DNA from: Quadrisphaera sp. DSM 44207
Lineage (GTDB): Bacteria > Actinomycetota > Actinomycetes > Actinomycetales > Quadrisphaeraceae
Length of the DNA: 64,000 nt
NCBI RefSeq assembly: GCF_900101335.1
Contig: NZ_FNKA01000002.1
Span: 248,001 to 312,000 of the forward strand
Direction: 5' to 3'
Shown here: one piece after another, positions 26,671 to 35,512 of the stretch
Position numbering within the stretch: position 1 is the stretch's first letter
How the letters are laid out: every line of letters starts with the position of its first letter
The notes under the pieces: generated by a model
What the model saw: only the letters and a program-made list of their open reading frames with translations
Database searches by the model: none
What the model was told of the DNA's origin: nothing
Program-made: the position numbers and the translations under genes

Positions 26671-28278
26671 ATGGCGACGGCGGCGCGGCCCCAGCGGCAC
26701 GCGGAGGTCGAGGTGGCCCTCGACGTCCCCGAGGACTGGACCCTCCCCGACCTCGCCGGCGCCCTGACCGGCGCCGGCGAGGTCGGGGTCACGGGCGTCG
26801 GCGAGGTCGTCGAGCACGTCCTCGACGCCCGCTACCTCGACACCCCGGACCTGCGCCTGCTGCGCGCGCGCACGACCCTGCGCCGGCGCACCGGCGGGCA
26901 GGACGCCGGGTGGCACCTGAAGCTGCCGCGCCCGGACGGGCACCGGGTGGAGGTGCGCGCCCCCCTGGGCTCCCGCTCGCCGTCGGGGCCGCGGGAGCTG
27001 ACCGGGCTCGTGCGCGCCATCGTGCGCACCGAGCGCCTGACCACCGCCGCCCGCCTGCGCACCGCGCGCTCGGTGCGCCCGGTCCTCGGCCCGCCGGGGG
27101 AGGACGGGCGCCCGCTCGTGCTCGCCGAGGTCGCCGACGACCGCGTGCAGGCGCAGGTGCCGGGCCCCGACGGCGCGGTGAGCACGCGGACCTGGCGGGA
27201 GGTGGAGGTCGAGCTCGTCGCCGGCGACGAGCAGCTCCTGAGCGCCGTCGTCGCGGCGCTGGAGGCCGCCGGCGCCCGCCGGGCGCGCGTGCAGTCGAAG
27301 CTGCGGCGCGCGCTGGAGGACCGCCTGAGCGAGCTGCCCGAGCCGCCCGGGCAGCGCACCGCGCCGCCGCCGGAGCCGCTGAAGCCGCTGAAGCCCAGGA
27401 GCCCGGCCGGTCAGGTGTGGCTGGCGCACCTGCGCGCCCAGGCGGACGCCCTGGTCGCCCTCGACCCCGCGGTGCGCCAGGACGAGCCGGACTCCGTGCA
27501 CCGGATGCGGGTGGCCGCGCGCCGCCTGCGCAGCGCCCTGGCCACGGGCAGGCCCCTGCTGGACCGCGAGGTCACCGACCCGCTGCGCGCGGAGGTCGCC
27601 TGGCTGGGCGAGCGGCTCGGGCGCCTGCGCGACGCCGAGGTCGCCCGCGAGCACCTGCTGGAGCTGCTCGGCGCGCAGCCGCCGGAGCTGGTGCTCGGGC
27701 CCGTGCGGGCCCGCCTGGAGGCGGAGCTGGACCGGGCCGTGGCCTCCGGGCGCCGCACGGCGCGCGCCGCGCTCGACGACCGGCGCTACCTGCGGCTGCT
27801 CGACGCGCTCGCGGACCTGCGCGAGCGGCCGCCCCTGACGCCGCAGGCCGAGCGGCCCGCGCGCGAGGTGCTGCCCCGCCGGGTGGCCGGGGACCACCGG
27901 CGGGTGGCCGCGGCGGCGCGGGCCGCCGCGGCGGCGCAGCCGGAGGAGCGCGAGGAGCTGCTGCACGCCGTCCGCACGGCCGCCAAGCGCGCCCGCTACG
28001 CCGCGGAGGCGCTCGTGCCCGTGGCAGGGGAGGACGCCGCCCGCTACGCGGCCGCGATGGCCCGGCTGCAGGGGGCGCTCGGCACCCACCACGACACCGC
28101 GGGCACGCGCCGGCTGCTGCGACGGGTCGCCCAGGCCGCCTCCGCGGCGGGGGAGGCGTCCTTCACGCACGGGCGCCTGCACGCCCTGGAGGAGGAGCGG
28201 GCGCGCGCCGCGGAGGAGGAGGCCCGGCGCGCGTGGGAGGCGGCCGACCGCAAGGGCCTGCGCCGCTGGACCCGCTGA
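26671..28278 (+). CDS. CYTH and CHAD domain protein
   Basis: 535 residues from ATG 26671; ATG 26662 (MRIMATAARP) is possible. Residues about 8-200 form a CYTH domain: the opening HAEVEVALDV matches the ExExK region, with RARTTLRRRTGG and WHLKLPR. Residues about 250-520 are a CHAD helical bundle with conserved histidine and arginine motifs (SVHRMRVAARRLRSAL, LLHAVRTAAKRARYAAEAL). Such fusions bind or act on polyphosphate; CHAD domains are known to target polyphosphate granules, catalysis by the CYTH half is inferred. Divergent from the fdh operon with a 121-base gap. Confidence 0.9.
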   Translation: MATAARPQRHAEVEVALDVPEDWTLPDLAGALTGAGEVGVTGVGEVVEHVLDARYLDTPDLRLLRARTTLRRRTGGQDAGWHLKLPRPDGHRVEVRAPLGSRSPSGPRELTGLVRAIVRTERLTTAARLRTARSVRPVLGPPGEDGRPLVLAEVADDRVQAQVPGPDGAVSTRTWREVEVELVAGDEQLLSAVVAALEAAGARRARVQSKLRRALEDRLSELPEPPGQRTAPPPEPLKPLKPRSPAGQVWLAHLRAQADALVALDPAVRQDEPDSVHRMRVAARRLRSALATGRPLLDREVTDPLRAEVAWLGERLGRLRDAEVAREHLLELLGAQPPELVLGPVRARLEAELDRAVASGRRTARAALDDRRYLRLLDALADLRERPPLTPQAERPAREVLPRRVAGDHRRVAAAARAAAAAQPEEREELLHAVRTAAKRARYAAEALVPVAGEDAARYAAAMARLQGALGTHHDTAGTRRLLRRVAQAASAAGEASFTHGRLHALEEERARAAEEEARRAWEAADRKGLRRWTR

Positions 28279-28293
28279 GCGGCCGCGCGGGGC

Positions 28294-29493
28294 TCAGGCG
28301 GGCAGCACCCGCAGCCGCACCGTCTCCGGCAGGGCCTGCAGGGCCGCGACGACGTCGTCGTCCACGCGCCCGGGCACGTCGGTGAGCACGTAGCCGAGCT
28401 CCCCGCGCGTGGTCAGCTGCTGGCCGACCACGTTCACCCCGTGGTCGGCCAGGACGGAGTTGGCCTTCGCCAGCACGCCCGGCACGTTGCGGTGCAGGTG
28501 GGCCAGGCGGTGCACCTGCACCCGGTCGGGCACCACCTGCGGCAGGTTCACGCTCAGCGAGGTGCTGCCGCTGGTCGCGTAGTCGCGCAGCTTGCCCGCG
28601 ACGAAGCGGCCGATGTCCTCCTGCGCCTCCTCGGTCGAGCCGCCGATGTGCGGCGTGAGGACGACGTTCGGCAGCCCCCGCAGCAGGGAGGAGAACGGGT
28701 CCCCGCGCCGGGCCGGCTCCTCGGGGAAGACGTCGACCGCCGCCCCGGCGAGGTGGCCGGAGACCAGGTGGTCGTGCAGCGCCTCGTGGTCGACGACGAA
28801 GCCGCGGGAGAGGTTCAGGAACAGGCCGCCCGGGCGCATCCGGGAGAACTGCTCGTCGCCGAAGAGGCCGCCGTTGCCCTCGCGCCCGTCCACGTGCAGG
28901 GTCACCACGTCCGCCCAGGCGAGCACCTCCTCGAGGCTGGAGAAGCGCCGCGCGTTGCCCAGGGCCAGCTTCTCGGCGGTGTCGTAGAAGCCCACGGTCA
29001 TGCCCAGCGCCTCGGCCAGCACGGACAGCTGGCTGCCGATGTTGCCGTAGCCGACGATGCCCAGGCGCCGCCCGCGCACCTCGTGCGCGCCCGTGGCCGA
29101 CTTCTCCCACACCCCCGCGTGCAGGGCGGCGTTGAACTCCGTCAGCCGCCGGGTCAGGGCGATGACCTCCGCGAGCGCCAGCTCCACCACGCTGCGGGTG
29201 TTGGAGAAGGGCGCGTTGAACACCGCCACCCCCCGGCGGGCGGCCGCCGCGAGGTCGATCTGGTTCACCCCGATGCAGAAGGCGCCGATCGCGACGAGGT
29301 CGGGCGCGGCGTCCAGCACCGCCTGCGTCACGCGCGTGGTGGAGCGGATGCCGAGCAGCTGCACGCCGCCCAGGGACGCGGTGAGCTCGTCCTCGCCGAG
29401 GGCCCCGGAGCGGGTGAGCACCTCGACCCCGGCCGCGTCCAGCACCGTCGTGGCCTGGGGGTGGATGTTCTCGAGCAGCAGGGCCGTGGGCAC
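28294..29493 (-). CDS. serA: D-3-phosphoglycerate dehydrogenase
   Basis: 399 residues from GTG 29493. SerA catalyses the first step of serine synthesis, 3-phosphoglycerate to 3-phosphohydroxypyruvate with NAD. Visible are the substrate segment FCIGVNQIDL, the NAD-binding GIVGYGNIGSQLSVLAEAL, RPGGLFLNLSRGFVVDHEAL, GAAVDVFPEEP and NVVLTPHIGGSTEEAQEDIG with the catalytic His. A C-terminal ACT domain (HRNVPGVLAKANSVLADHGV) gives serine feedback control. The length and order match the short E. coli type, not the 530-residue mycobacterial type. Confidence 0.95.
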   Translation of the reverse strand: MPTALLLENIHPQATTVLDAAGVEVLTRSGALGEDELTASLGGVQLLGIRSTTRVTQAVLDAAPDLVAIGAFCIGVNQIDLAAAARRGVAVFNAPFSNTRSVVELALAEVIALTRRLTEFNAALHAGVWEKSATGAHEVRGRRLGIVGYGNIGSQLSVLAEALGMTVGFYDTAEKLALGNARRFSSLEEVLAWADVVTLHVDGREGNGGLFGDEQFSRMRPGGLFLNLSRGFVVDHEALHDHLVSGHLAGAAVDVFPEEPARRGDPFSSLLRGLPNVVLTPHIGGSTEEAQEDIGRFVAGKLRDYATSGSTSLSVNLPQVVPDRVQVHRLAHLHRNVPGVLAKANSVLADHGVNVVGQQLTTRGELGYVLTDVPGRVDDDVVAALQALPETVRLRVLPA

Positions 29494-29555
29494 GGGTCAG
29501 CATTGTGCTGCACCGCGCCGGCCCTCCCCGACCGCGCGTGCGCCACCCTGGGCCG

Positions 29556-30101
29556 GTGACCTCCGCCACCCGCCTGCTCCTGCTCGCCGACACGCACGTG
29601 CCCAAGCGCGCGAGGGACCTGCCCGAGCCGGTGTGGGCGGCCGTGGAGGCCGCCGACGTCGTCGTCCACGCGGGGGACTGGGTGGACGCCGCCCTGCTCG
29701 ACGCCCTCGCCGGGCGCGCGCGGGCCCTGGTGGGGGTGGCCGGCAACAACGACGGCCCCGCCCTGCACGCGCGCCTGCCCGAGGTGGCCCGCCTGGACGT
29801 GGCCGGGCTGCGCCTGGCGGTCGTGCACGAGACCGGGGCCGCGGCCGGGCGCGAGGCGCGCTGCGCCGCGCGCTTCCCCGACGCCGACGTGCTCGTCTTC
29901 GGGCACAGCCACATCCCCTGGGACACCACCGCGGCGCGCCCGGACGGCGGCGCGCTGCGCCTGCTCAACCCCGGCTCGCCGACCGACCGCCGCCGCCAGC
30001 CGGCCTGCACCTACCTGACCGCCGCCGTGCGCGCGGGCGCGCTGGCGGACGTGCAGCTGCACCGCCTGCCCCCGCGCGGGCCCGCGCCGCGGCGGCGGTG
30101 A
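29556..30101 (+). CDS. YfcE/MJ0936-like metallophosphoesterase
   Basis: 181 residues from GTG 29556. The four metal-binding motifs of the calcineurin-like fold are present: LLLADTHVP (DxH), VVHAGDWVD (GD), GVAGNNDGPALH (GNxD) and VFGHSHIPWDT (GHSH), followed by LLNPGSPTDRRRQPACTYL typical of YfcE/MJ0936. Family members hydrolyse phosphodiesters, the natural substrate being unknown. It is divergent from serA with a 62-base gap. Confidence 0.9.
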   Translation: MTSATRLLLLADTHVPKRARDLPEPVWAAVEAADVVVHAGDWVDAALLDALAGRARALVGVAGNNDGPALHARLPEVARLDVAGLRLAVVHETGAAAGREARCAARFPDADVLVFGHSHIPWDTTAARPDGGALRLLNPGSPTDRRRQPACTYLTAAVRAGALADVQLHRLPPRGPAPRRR

Positions 30102-30158
30102 GCGCGCGCGCCCGCCGGTCCTCGTTTGCCTGTTGATCTCCCCGGGTAGGTGGGGCGC

Positions 30159-31352
30159 ATGAGAGCCCTGACGTGGCAAGGCAAGCGCTCGGTGTCCGTC
30201 GAGACCGTGCCGGACCCGGAGATCCAGGAGCCGACCGACGCGATCATCAGGGTGACCTCCAGCGGGCTGTGCGGGTCCGACCTGCACCTGTACGAGGTGC
30301 TCGGCCCGTTCCTGGAGCCCGGCGACGTCCTCGGCCACGAGCCCATGGGCGTGGTGGAGGAGGTCGGCAGCGCTGTGAGCCGCATCCGGCCCGGCGACCG
30401 GGTCGTCGTCCCGTTCAACATCTCCTGCGGCTCCTGCTGGACGTGCTCCCAGGGCCTGCAGACCCAGTGCGAGACCACCCAGAACCGCGACACCGGCTTC
30501 GGCGCCTCCCTGTTCGGCTACACGAAGCTGTACGGGCAGGTGCCCGGCGGCCAGGCGGAGTACCTGCGCGTGCCGCAGGCGCACTACGGGCCCATCCCCG
30601 TGCCGCAGGGCCCGCCGGACGACCGCTACCTCTACCTCTCCGACGTCCTGCCCACCGCGTGGCAGGCCGTGCGCTACGCCGGCGTGGGCGAGGCGGGCGC
30701 CCGCGTGGACAGCCTCCTCGTCCTCGGCCTGGGGCCGATCGGCGACATGTGCGTGCGCGTCGCCCAGCACCTGGGCGTGTCCACCGTCATCGGCGTGGAC
30801 CCGGTGCCCGAGCGCCGCGCCCGCGCCGCCGAGCGCGGCGCCACCGTGCTGGACCCGCGGGCCGTGGACGACGTCACCGACGCCGTGAAGGGCCTGACCG
30901 CCGGGCGCGGCGCGGACGCCGTCGTCGACGCCGTCGGCATGGAGGCGCACGGCTCGCCGGTCGCCAAGACCGCCCAGACCCTCGTCGGGTTCCTGCCCGA
31001 CGCGGTCGCGCAGCGGCTCGTGCGCCGCTCCGGCGTGGACCGCCTCGCGGCGCTGCACCTGGCCCTGGACGCCGTGCGGCGCGGGGGCACCGTCTCGCTC
31101 TCGGGCGTCTACGGCGGCTCCGCGGACCCGATGCCGATGCTGTACGTGTTCGACAAGCAGGTGCAGCTGCGGATGGGCCAGGCCAACGTGCGCCGCTGGG
31201 TCGACGAGATCCTGCCGCTGCTGACCGACGCGGACCCCCTGGGCGTGGACGGCTTCGCCACCCACCACGTGCCGCTGGAGGAGGCGCCGGCCGCCTACGA
31301 GGCGTTCCAGGAGAAGCGGGACGGCACGGTCAAGGTGGTCTTCCGGCCCTGA
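30159..31352 (+). CDS. Zinc-dependent alcohol dehydrogenase
   Basis: 397 residues from ATG 30159 with GGTGGGG upstream. Catalytic zinc ligands are in SSGLCGSDLHLYE and LGHEPMGVVEEVG, and the structural zinc loop is NISCGSCWTCSQGLQTQCE. The NAD site is LLVLGLGPIGDMCVRVAQHL. The pattern GVYGGSADPMPMLYVFDKQV and the long insertion with FGYTKLYGQVPGGQAEYLRV match the formaldehyde-dehydrogenase-like branch of the MDR family, distinct from the first gene of the window. Substrate unknown. Its stop overlaps the HNH gene. Confidence 0.9.
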   Translation: MRALTWQGKRSVSVETVPDPEIQEPTDAIIRVTSSGLCGSDLHLYEVLGPFLEPGDVLGHEPMGVVEEVGSAVSRIRPGDRVVVPFNISCGSCWTCSQGLQTQCETTQNRDTGFGASLFGYTKLYGQVPGGQAEYLRVPQAHYGPIPVPQGPPDDRYLYLSDVLPTAWQAVRYAGVGEAGARVDSLLVLGLGPIGDMCVRVAQHLGVSTVIGVDPVPERRARAAERGATVLDPRAVDDVTDAVKGLTAGRGADAVVDAVGMEAHGSPVAKTAQTLVGFLPDAVAQRLVRRSGVDRLAALHLALDAVRRGGTVSLSGVYGGSADPMPMLYVFDKQVQLRMGQANVRRWVDEILPLLTDADPLGVDGFATHHVPLEEAPAAYEAFQEKRDGTVKVVFRP

Positions 31353-31756
31353 GCCCGCTCCCCGAGCGCCCCGCGGCCTCCCCGGACCGCGCCGCGCGCC
31401 TGCAGGCAGCGGTCGCCCGCCAGGGCGGCCGCTGCCTGTGGTGCGGGCGCGCGTTCGGCTCCCTGGTGCCGCCGACCACCGACCACCTGGTGCCGCGCGT
31501 GAAGGGCGGGCCGTCGTGGGCGGAGAACGAGGTCGCCGCCTGCCGGCGCTGCAACGCCCAGCGCGGCCACGCCGCGCCCGTGGACTGGCTGCTCGAGTGC
31601 CGCCGCCGCGGCTGGCAGCCCGACGCGCACGCCCTGGCGGCCGTGCTGGCGTCGCTGCAGGACGCGATCGAGGCCCGCGGCGGGCAGCGGCGCGCCCGCC
31701 CCTACCTGTCCTCGCAGCTGCGGCGCCTGGCCCGCGAGGCCGGTCCTGCGGCCTGA
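31349..31756 (+). CDS. HNH endonuclease
   Basis: 135 residues if translation begins at CTG 31349, the only start-like codon near the domain; it overlaps the upstream TGA as CTGA. The HNH domain is clear: CLWCGRAFGSLVPPTTDHLV, PRVKGGPSWAENEVAACRRC and NAQRGHAAP, with the two CxxC zinc pairs, the central DH and the Asn. The C-terminal part is helical. Small stand-alone HNH proteins of this type occur widely in actinobacteria without defined targets. The start is uncertain because no ATG, GTG or TTG exists in frame between the upstream gene body and the domain. Confidence 0.75.
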   Translation: MSPLPERPAASPDRAARLQAAVARQGGRCLWCGRAFGSLVPPTTDHLVPRVKGGPSWAENEVAACRRCNAQRGHAAPVDWLLECRRRGWQPDAHALAAVLASLQDAIEARGGQRRARPYLSSQLRRLAREAGPAA

Positions 31757-31783
31757 CCGGCCGCGGCTGGCAGACTCCGGAGC

Positions 31784-32986
31784 GTGGAGCACCGGCAGCG
31801 GGCGGAGAGCCTGGCGGAGACCCTCGCGGACACGATCGAGCAGCGCCTGCACCGGGCCGCGCGCATCGAGGACCGCGTGCACCGGGTGCTCGCCGCCCGG
31901 CTGCGCCGGCGCGGCTGGACCCCGCGCGTGGTCGCCTACGCGGGGTACGGGGGCCCGGGGTGGGTGCGGGTGATGGCCCGGGTGCTGCTCACGCGCCCGG
32001 GGCACCCGGAGGACGCGCAGCCGGGCGGGGCGCCGGCGTCCCCGCCGGCCGCCGGCGGACGGCGCCCGAGCGCCTGGCCCTCGCGCCTCGGCCGGCCCGG
32101 CGGCACGCCCGACCAGCTGCGCCAGGTCGCCGCCGAGGCGGTCGAGGCGCTGCGGGGGTGGCGCAGCTTCGTCAGCGCCCCCCTGGACGGGGTGCGGGTG
32201 CGCGTGGACGTCGCAGGGCGCACCCACGAGCTGACCAGCGACCGCGGCGGCTACGTCGACGCCGTCCTGGAGGCCGACCTGCCGCCGGGCGTGCACGCCC
32301 TCGCCCTCGGCCTGCCCGGCGGCGGTGCGGGGGGCAGCGCCCCGGTGGTCGTCGTCGGCCCGGACGTGGAGCACGGGGTCGTCAGCGACATCGACGACAC
32401 CGTGATGGTCACCTCCCTGCCGCGCCCGCTGATCGCCGCGTGGAACACGTTCGTGCTCCACGAGCACGCCCGCCGGCCCGTGCCCGGCATGGCGGCGCTG
32501 CTGACCGACGCCGCGCGACGCTCGCCCGGAGCCCCGGTGCTCTACCTGTCCACGGGCGCGTGGAACGTGGCGCCGACACTGACCCGCTTCATGGCGCGCC
32601 ACGGCTTCCCCGCCGGGCCGCTGCTGCTGACGGACTGGGGGCCGACGAACACCGGCTGGTTCCGCAGCGGGCGCGAGCACAAGCGCGCCGCGCTGCGGCG
32701 CCTGGCCGAGGAGCTGCCCCGGGTGCGGTGGCTGCTCGTCGGGGACGACGGCCAGCACGACCCGGAGATCTACCACGAGTTCGCCGACGCCCACCCGGAC
32801 CGCGTGAGCGCCATCGCCATCCGGCAGCTGACGCCGACCGAGCAGGTGCTCTCCCGCGGCAGCACCGCGCCCAGCCCCTCCGGCCCCGGCCCCGGCGCCC
32901 CCGCCCGCCCCGGCGCCGTTCCCGAGTTCCGCGCTCCCGACGGCGAGGGGCTGGCCGAGCGGCTGCGCGCCGCGGGCCTGATGTAG
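31784..32986 (+). CDS. App1-family phosphatase (DUF2183)
   Basis: 400 residues from GTG 31784. The C-terminal half carries the catalytic HAD-like motif SDIDDTVMVTSLPRPLIAAW (DxDDT), followed by YLSTGAWNVAPTLTRFM, GPTNTGWFRSGREHKRAALR and WLLVGDDGQHDPEIYHEFA, the signature of the phosphatidate phosphatase App1 family. An N-terminal helical and beta-rich region (VRVDVAGRTHELTSDRGGYV) precedes it. In yeast the enzyme acts on phosphatidate and diacylglycerol pyrophosphate; the bacterial substrate is unknown. The C-terminus has a Pro/Gly-rich linker. Confidence 0.88.
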   Translation: MEHRQRAESLAETLADTIEQRLHRAARIEDRVHRVLAARLRRRGWTPRVVAYAGYGGPGWVRVMARVLLTRPGHPEDAQPGGAPASPPAAGGRRPSAWPSRLGRPGGTPDQLRQVAAEAVEALRGWRSFVSAPLDGVRVRVDVAGRTHELTSDRGGYVDAVLEADLPPGVHALALGLPGGGAGGSAPVVVVGPDVEHGVVSDIDDTVMVTSLPRPLIAAWNTFVLHEHARRPVPGMAALLTDAARRSPGAPVLYLSTGAWNVAPTLTRFMARHGFPAGPLLLTDWGPTNTGWFRSGREHKRAALRRLAEELPRVRWLLVGDDGQHDPEIYHEFADAHPDRVSAIAIRQLTPTEQVLSRGSTAPSPSGPGPGAPARPGAVPEFRAPDGEGLAERLRAAGLM

Positions 32987-33055
32987 CGGCCCGCCCGGGC
33001 GGGCGGTTGGCGCCGGGCGCGGTTTCCCGCAGCCGGGGGCGGGTAGCGGTCGGGC

Positions 33056-33193
33056 GTGGTGCAGGAGGGGCGCGTCGAGCCCGAGGTCGAGCAGCTGCGG
33101 GGAGCCGTCCACGGCGCGGTGACCGCGACCAGCCGCGAGCTGGAGGACCGGACGCGCCCTGCGCACGACCTGCTCGAGCCCGCCCGTGGGTGA
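33056..33193 (+). CDS. Small ORF overlapping the DUF1684 gene
   Basis: 45 codons from GTG 33056 reading VVQEGRVEPEVEQLRGAVHG, AVTATSRELEDRTRPAHDLL. The 3' end overlaps the next start by eight bases. The composition fits a small helical protein; no family was recognised and no strong ribosome binding site was found, so it may be a leader ORF. Confidence 0.4.
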   Translation: MVQEGRVEPEVEQLRGAVHGAVTATSRELEDRTRPAHDLLEPARG

Positions 33194-33803
33194 GGGCTCC
33201 CTGACGCTGCTCGCCTGGCGCCGGCGCGTCGCCGAGCTGTACGCGCAGGTGCGCGCGGCGCCGGACCCGGCGCACGGGCACGCCCTGTGGCGCGCCGGCC
33301 GCGACGCCCTGTTCGCCGAGCACCCCGACAGCCCGCTGGCGCCGCACGACCCGCGCCGGCGCACCGGTCTGCCGGTGGCCCCCTACGACCCGCGGCTGCG
33401 CTTCACCGCCGCGCTGGAGCCCGCGACCGGCGACGCCCCGGACCGGCTGGAGGTGGGCACCGGCACCGACGGCACCGTGCGCTTCGCGCGCCTGGGACGG
33501 GTGCGCACCCCCGTGGGCGACCTCGACGTGTGGTGGCTGACCGGCTACGGCGGCGGCGTGTGGGTGCCCGTGCGCGACGGCGGGTCGGGCTCGGCCAGCT
33601 ACGGCGGCGGCCGCTACCTGCTCGACACGGTCAAGGGCGCCGACCTCGGCAGCGCGCCCGGCCCGGGCGGGGCCGAGGAGCTCGTCCTGGACCTGAACTT
33701 CCTCTACAACCCCTCGTGCGCCTACGACGAGGCGTGGGCGTGCCCGCTCGCGCCGCCGGGCAACCGCGTGGACGTCGTCCTGGAGGTCGGCGAGCTCCTC
33801 TGA
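33186..33803 (+). CDS. DUF1684 domain protein
   Basis: 205 residues from GTG 33186. The chain matches DUF1684: LYAQVRAAPDPAHGHALWRA, DSPLAPHDPR, PYDPRLRF, then the conserved core YGGGRYLLDTVKGADLG and LDLNFLYNPSCAYDEAWACP, LAPPGNRVDVVLEVGE. The NPSCAY segment with its conserved Cys is the best preserved part of the family. Function unknown. A palindromic terminator overlaps its stop codon. Confidence 0.9.
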   Translation: MGEGSLTLLAWRRRVAELYAQVRAAPDPAHGHALWRAGRDALFAEHPDSPLAPHDPRRRTGLPVAPYDPRLRFTAALEPATGDAPDRLEVGTGTDGTVRFARLGRVRTPVGDLDVWWLTGYGGGVWVPVRDGGSGSASYGGGRYLLDTVKGADLGSAPGPGGAEELVLDLNFLYNPSCAYDEAWACPLAPPGNRVDVVLEVGELL

Positions 33804-33832
33804 CCGCCCGCTCGGGCGGTCAGAGGAGCTCG
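33791..33832. terminator. Bidirectional terminator overlapping the DUF1684 stop
   Basis: Perfect 20-base arms around CT (33791-33810 and 33813-33832) include the stop codon at 33801-33803 and lie just downstream of the convergent DUF3072 gene, which ends at 33853. Confidence 0.85.
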
Positions 33833-33852
33833 CTCCACCCCAGCCGCTGGGC

Positions 33853-34092
33853 TCAGCCCTGCTGGCCGCCGCCGGCGCGGCCGCTGCGCGACTGCAGCTC
33901 GTCGATCAGCTCGGAGGCGCGCGCCTTCGTCAGGTCCTCGGGCACCTGCTCGCCGGCCTCGCGGGCGAGGGTGCTCAGGTAGCTCCTCTGCGCGCCGGTC
34001 GCCGGCTCGTCACCCGTCACCCAGTCCGACGGGTCCTTCTCGGTGCTGCTCCCGGTGGGCGTGTCCGGGCTCGTGGAGGCGTTCTCGCTCAT
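33853..34092 (-). CDS. DUF3072 protein
   Basis: 79 residues from ATG 34092. After a disordered start (MSENASTSPDTPTGSSTEKD) comes PSDWVTGDEPATGAQRSYLS, TLAREAGEQVPEDLTKARAS and ELIDELQSRSGR, which is the DUF3072 pattern, a small domain related to those that bind DNA-modifying or stress proteins but of unknown role. It is convergent with DUF1684 and divergent from the epimerase gene. Confidence 0.88.
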   Translation of the reverse strand: MSENASTSPDTPTGSSTEKDPSDWVTGDEPATGAQRSYLSTLAREAGEQVPEDLTKARASELIDELQSRSGRAGGGQQG

Positions 34093-34150
34093 GCCCGGCA
34101 CGGTAGAGCGCCCGCGTGCGCCGCGCGCGCCGACGTGGTCGGGTGGGCCC

Positions 34151-35218
34151 GTGCGCGATGCCCGAGCCCGACCCCGGCGCGTCCTCGTCACCGGCGCCAC
34201 GGGCAACGTCGGCCACGCCCTGCTGCGCCGGCTCGCCCGCGAGGGCGTGGCCGTCTCCGGCGTCGCGCGGCGCGTGCCGCGCCCGGAGGACTCGCCCGCG
34301 GCCCGGGCGCGCTGGCACGCCGTCGACATCGCCCGCGACTGGGCCGCGCCCGCGCTGCGCGAGGCGATGGACGGCGTCGACGCCGTCGTGCACTGCGCGT
34401 GGCAGATCCAGCCCAGCCACGACGAGGCGCGCCTGCGCGCCACCAACGTCGACGGCACCCGGCGCGTCGCGCAGGCCGCGGTCGCCGCGGGCGTGCCGCA
34501 CCTGGTGCACCTGTCCTCGGTCGGGGTCTACGCCCCGGGCCGCGGCGAGCGGGTGGGGGAGGACTGGCCGACGACCGGGGTGGCGTCGTCGCGCTACAGC
34601 CGCCACAAGGTCGCGGCCGAGCGGGTGCTGGACGAGGCGGAGGCGGCGTCCCCGGGCACGGTCGTCACGCGCGTGCGCCCGGGCCTGGTGCTGCAGGCCG
34701 ACGCCGGCGCGGAGATCAGCCGCTACTTCCTCGGGCCGCTGCTGCCCGTCGCGCTGCTCGGGCGCCTGCGCCTGCCCGCCCTGCCGCTGCCGCCGGGGCT
34801 GGCCGTCCCCGTGGTGCACGCCGACGACCTCGCCGACGCCCTGTGGCGCGCGCTGACCGCGCGCCTGCCCGGAGGCCTGAACGTCGCCGCCGACCCGCCG
34901 CTGGGTCCGGACGACCTCGCCCGCGCCCTCGGCGCCCGCCGCGCCGCGCCGCTGCCCCTGCCCGCGCTGCGCGCCCTGGCCGCCCTCACCTGGCGCCTGC
35001 GCCTGCAGCCGACGAGCGAGGGCTGGGTGGACCTGGCGGCCGCCGTGCCGCTGCTGTCCACCCGGCGCGCCGTGCTCGAGCTCGGCTGGTCCCCCAGCGT
35101 CTCGGCGCAGCAGGCGCTCGCCGACCTCGTCGCCGGCCTGCAGCGCGGCACGGGCACCGGCACCGCGGCGATGCGGCCGCGCCGGCTCCTGAGCGGCCGC
35201 TACGAGTCCACCTCCTGA
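34151..35218 (+). CDS. NAD-dependent epimerase/dehydratase family protein
   Basis: 355 residues from GTG 34151, preceded by GGGTGGG. An extended SDR fold is evident: RRVLVTGATGNVGHALLRRL (TGxxGxxG), DGVDAVVHCAWQIQPSHDEA, ATNVDGTRRVAQAAVAAGVP, HLSSVGVYAPGRGERVGEDW and the catalytic tyrosine-lysine pair in SSRYSRHKVAAERVL. The substrate cannot be read from sequence. The C-terminal part (WVDLAAAVPLLSTRRAVLEL) is typical of NAD(P)-dependent actinobacterial members of this group. Confidence 0.88.
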   Translation: MRDARARPRRVLVTGATGNVGHALLRRLAREGVAVSGVARRVPRPEDSPAARARWHAVDIARDWAAPALREAMDGVDAVVHCAWQIQPSHDEARLRATNVDGTRRVAQAAVAAGVPHLVHLSSVGVYAPGRGERVGEDWPTTGVASSRYSRHKVAAERVLDEAEAASPGTVVTRVRPGLVLQADAGAEISRYFLGPLLPVALLGRLRLPALPLPPGLAVPVVHADDLADALWRALTARLPGGLNVAADPPLGPDDLARALGARRAAPLPLPALRALAALTWRLRLQPTSEGWVDLAAAVPLLSTRRAVLELGWSPSVSAQQALADLVAGLQRGTGTGTAAMRPRRLLSGRYESTS

Positions 35219-35288
35219 GCTCCCTGCCGGGCGACCTCCTGGGCCCGGCGCCTGGGCGACCGGCTGGGCCCCGCGCCGGCGTCCTGCG

Positions 35289-35508
35289 GGTGCGCGTGCC
35301 CGCTGACCTGCAGGACCTGCAGGACCTGCAGGACCTGCCGCCGCCGACGCGCCGCGGCCGGGTGCTGGTGGTGCCGGCGCACCCGCACGCTCCCCTCGGG
35401 CACGTCGTGCAGGACCTGGGCGCGCCCCTGACCGAGGTCGGGGCCCCCCGGCCGCCGAGCGGGCGGCGCCGCTGCTCGGGCGCGCAGCGGCGCCGCCCGG
35501 CAGGATGA
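35289..35508 (+). CDS. Short ORF with LQD repeats
   Basis: An open frame of 72 codons from GTG 35289: VRVPADLQDLQDLQDLPPPT then RGRVLVVPAHPHAPLGHVVQ. The 9-base unit GACCTGCAG is repeated three to four times (about 35304-35336). Coding bias is moderate and there is no clear ribosome binding site; it may be a non-genic repeat. It ends just before the aldo-keto reductase. Confidence 0.25.
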
Positions 35509-35512
35509 CCGC

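Noticed and set aside
23220..28385. Very long plus-strand open frame (1721 codons) opposite the fdh operon
   Set aside because: It is antisense to the recognised fdh genes and lacks family features; long shadow frames are common at this GC content.
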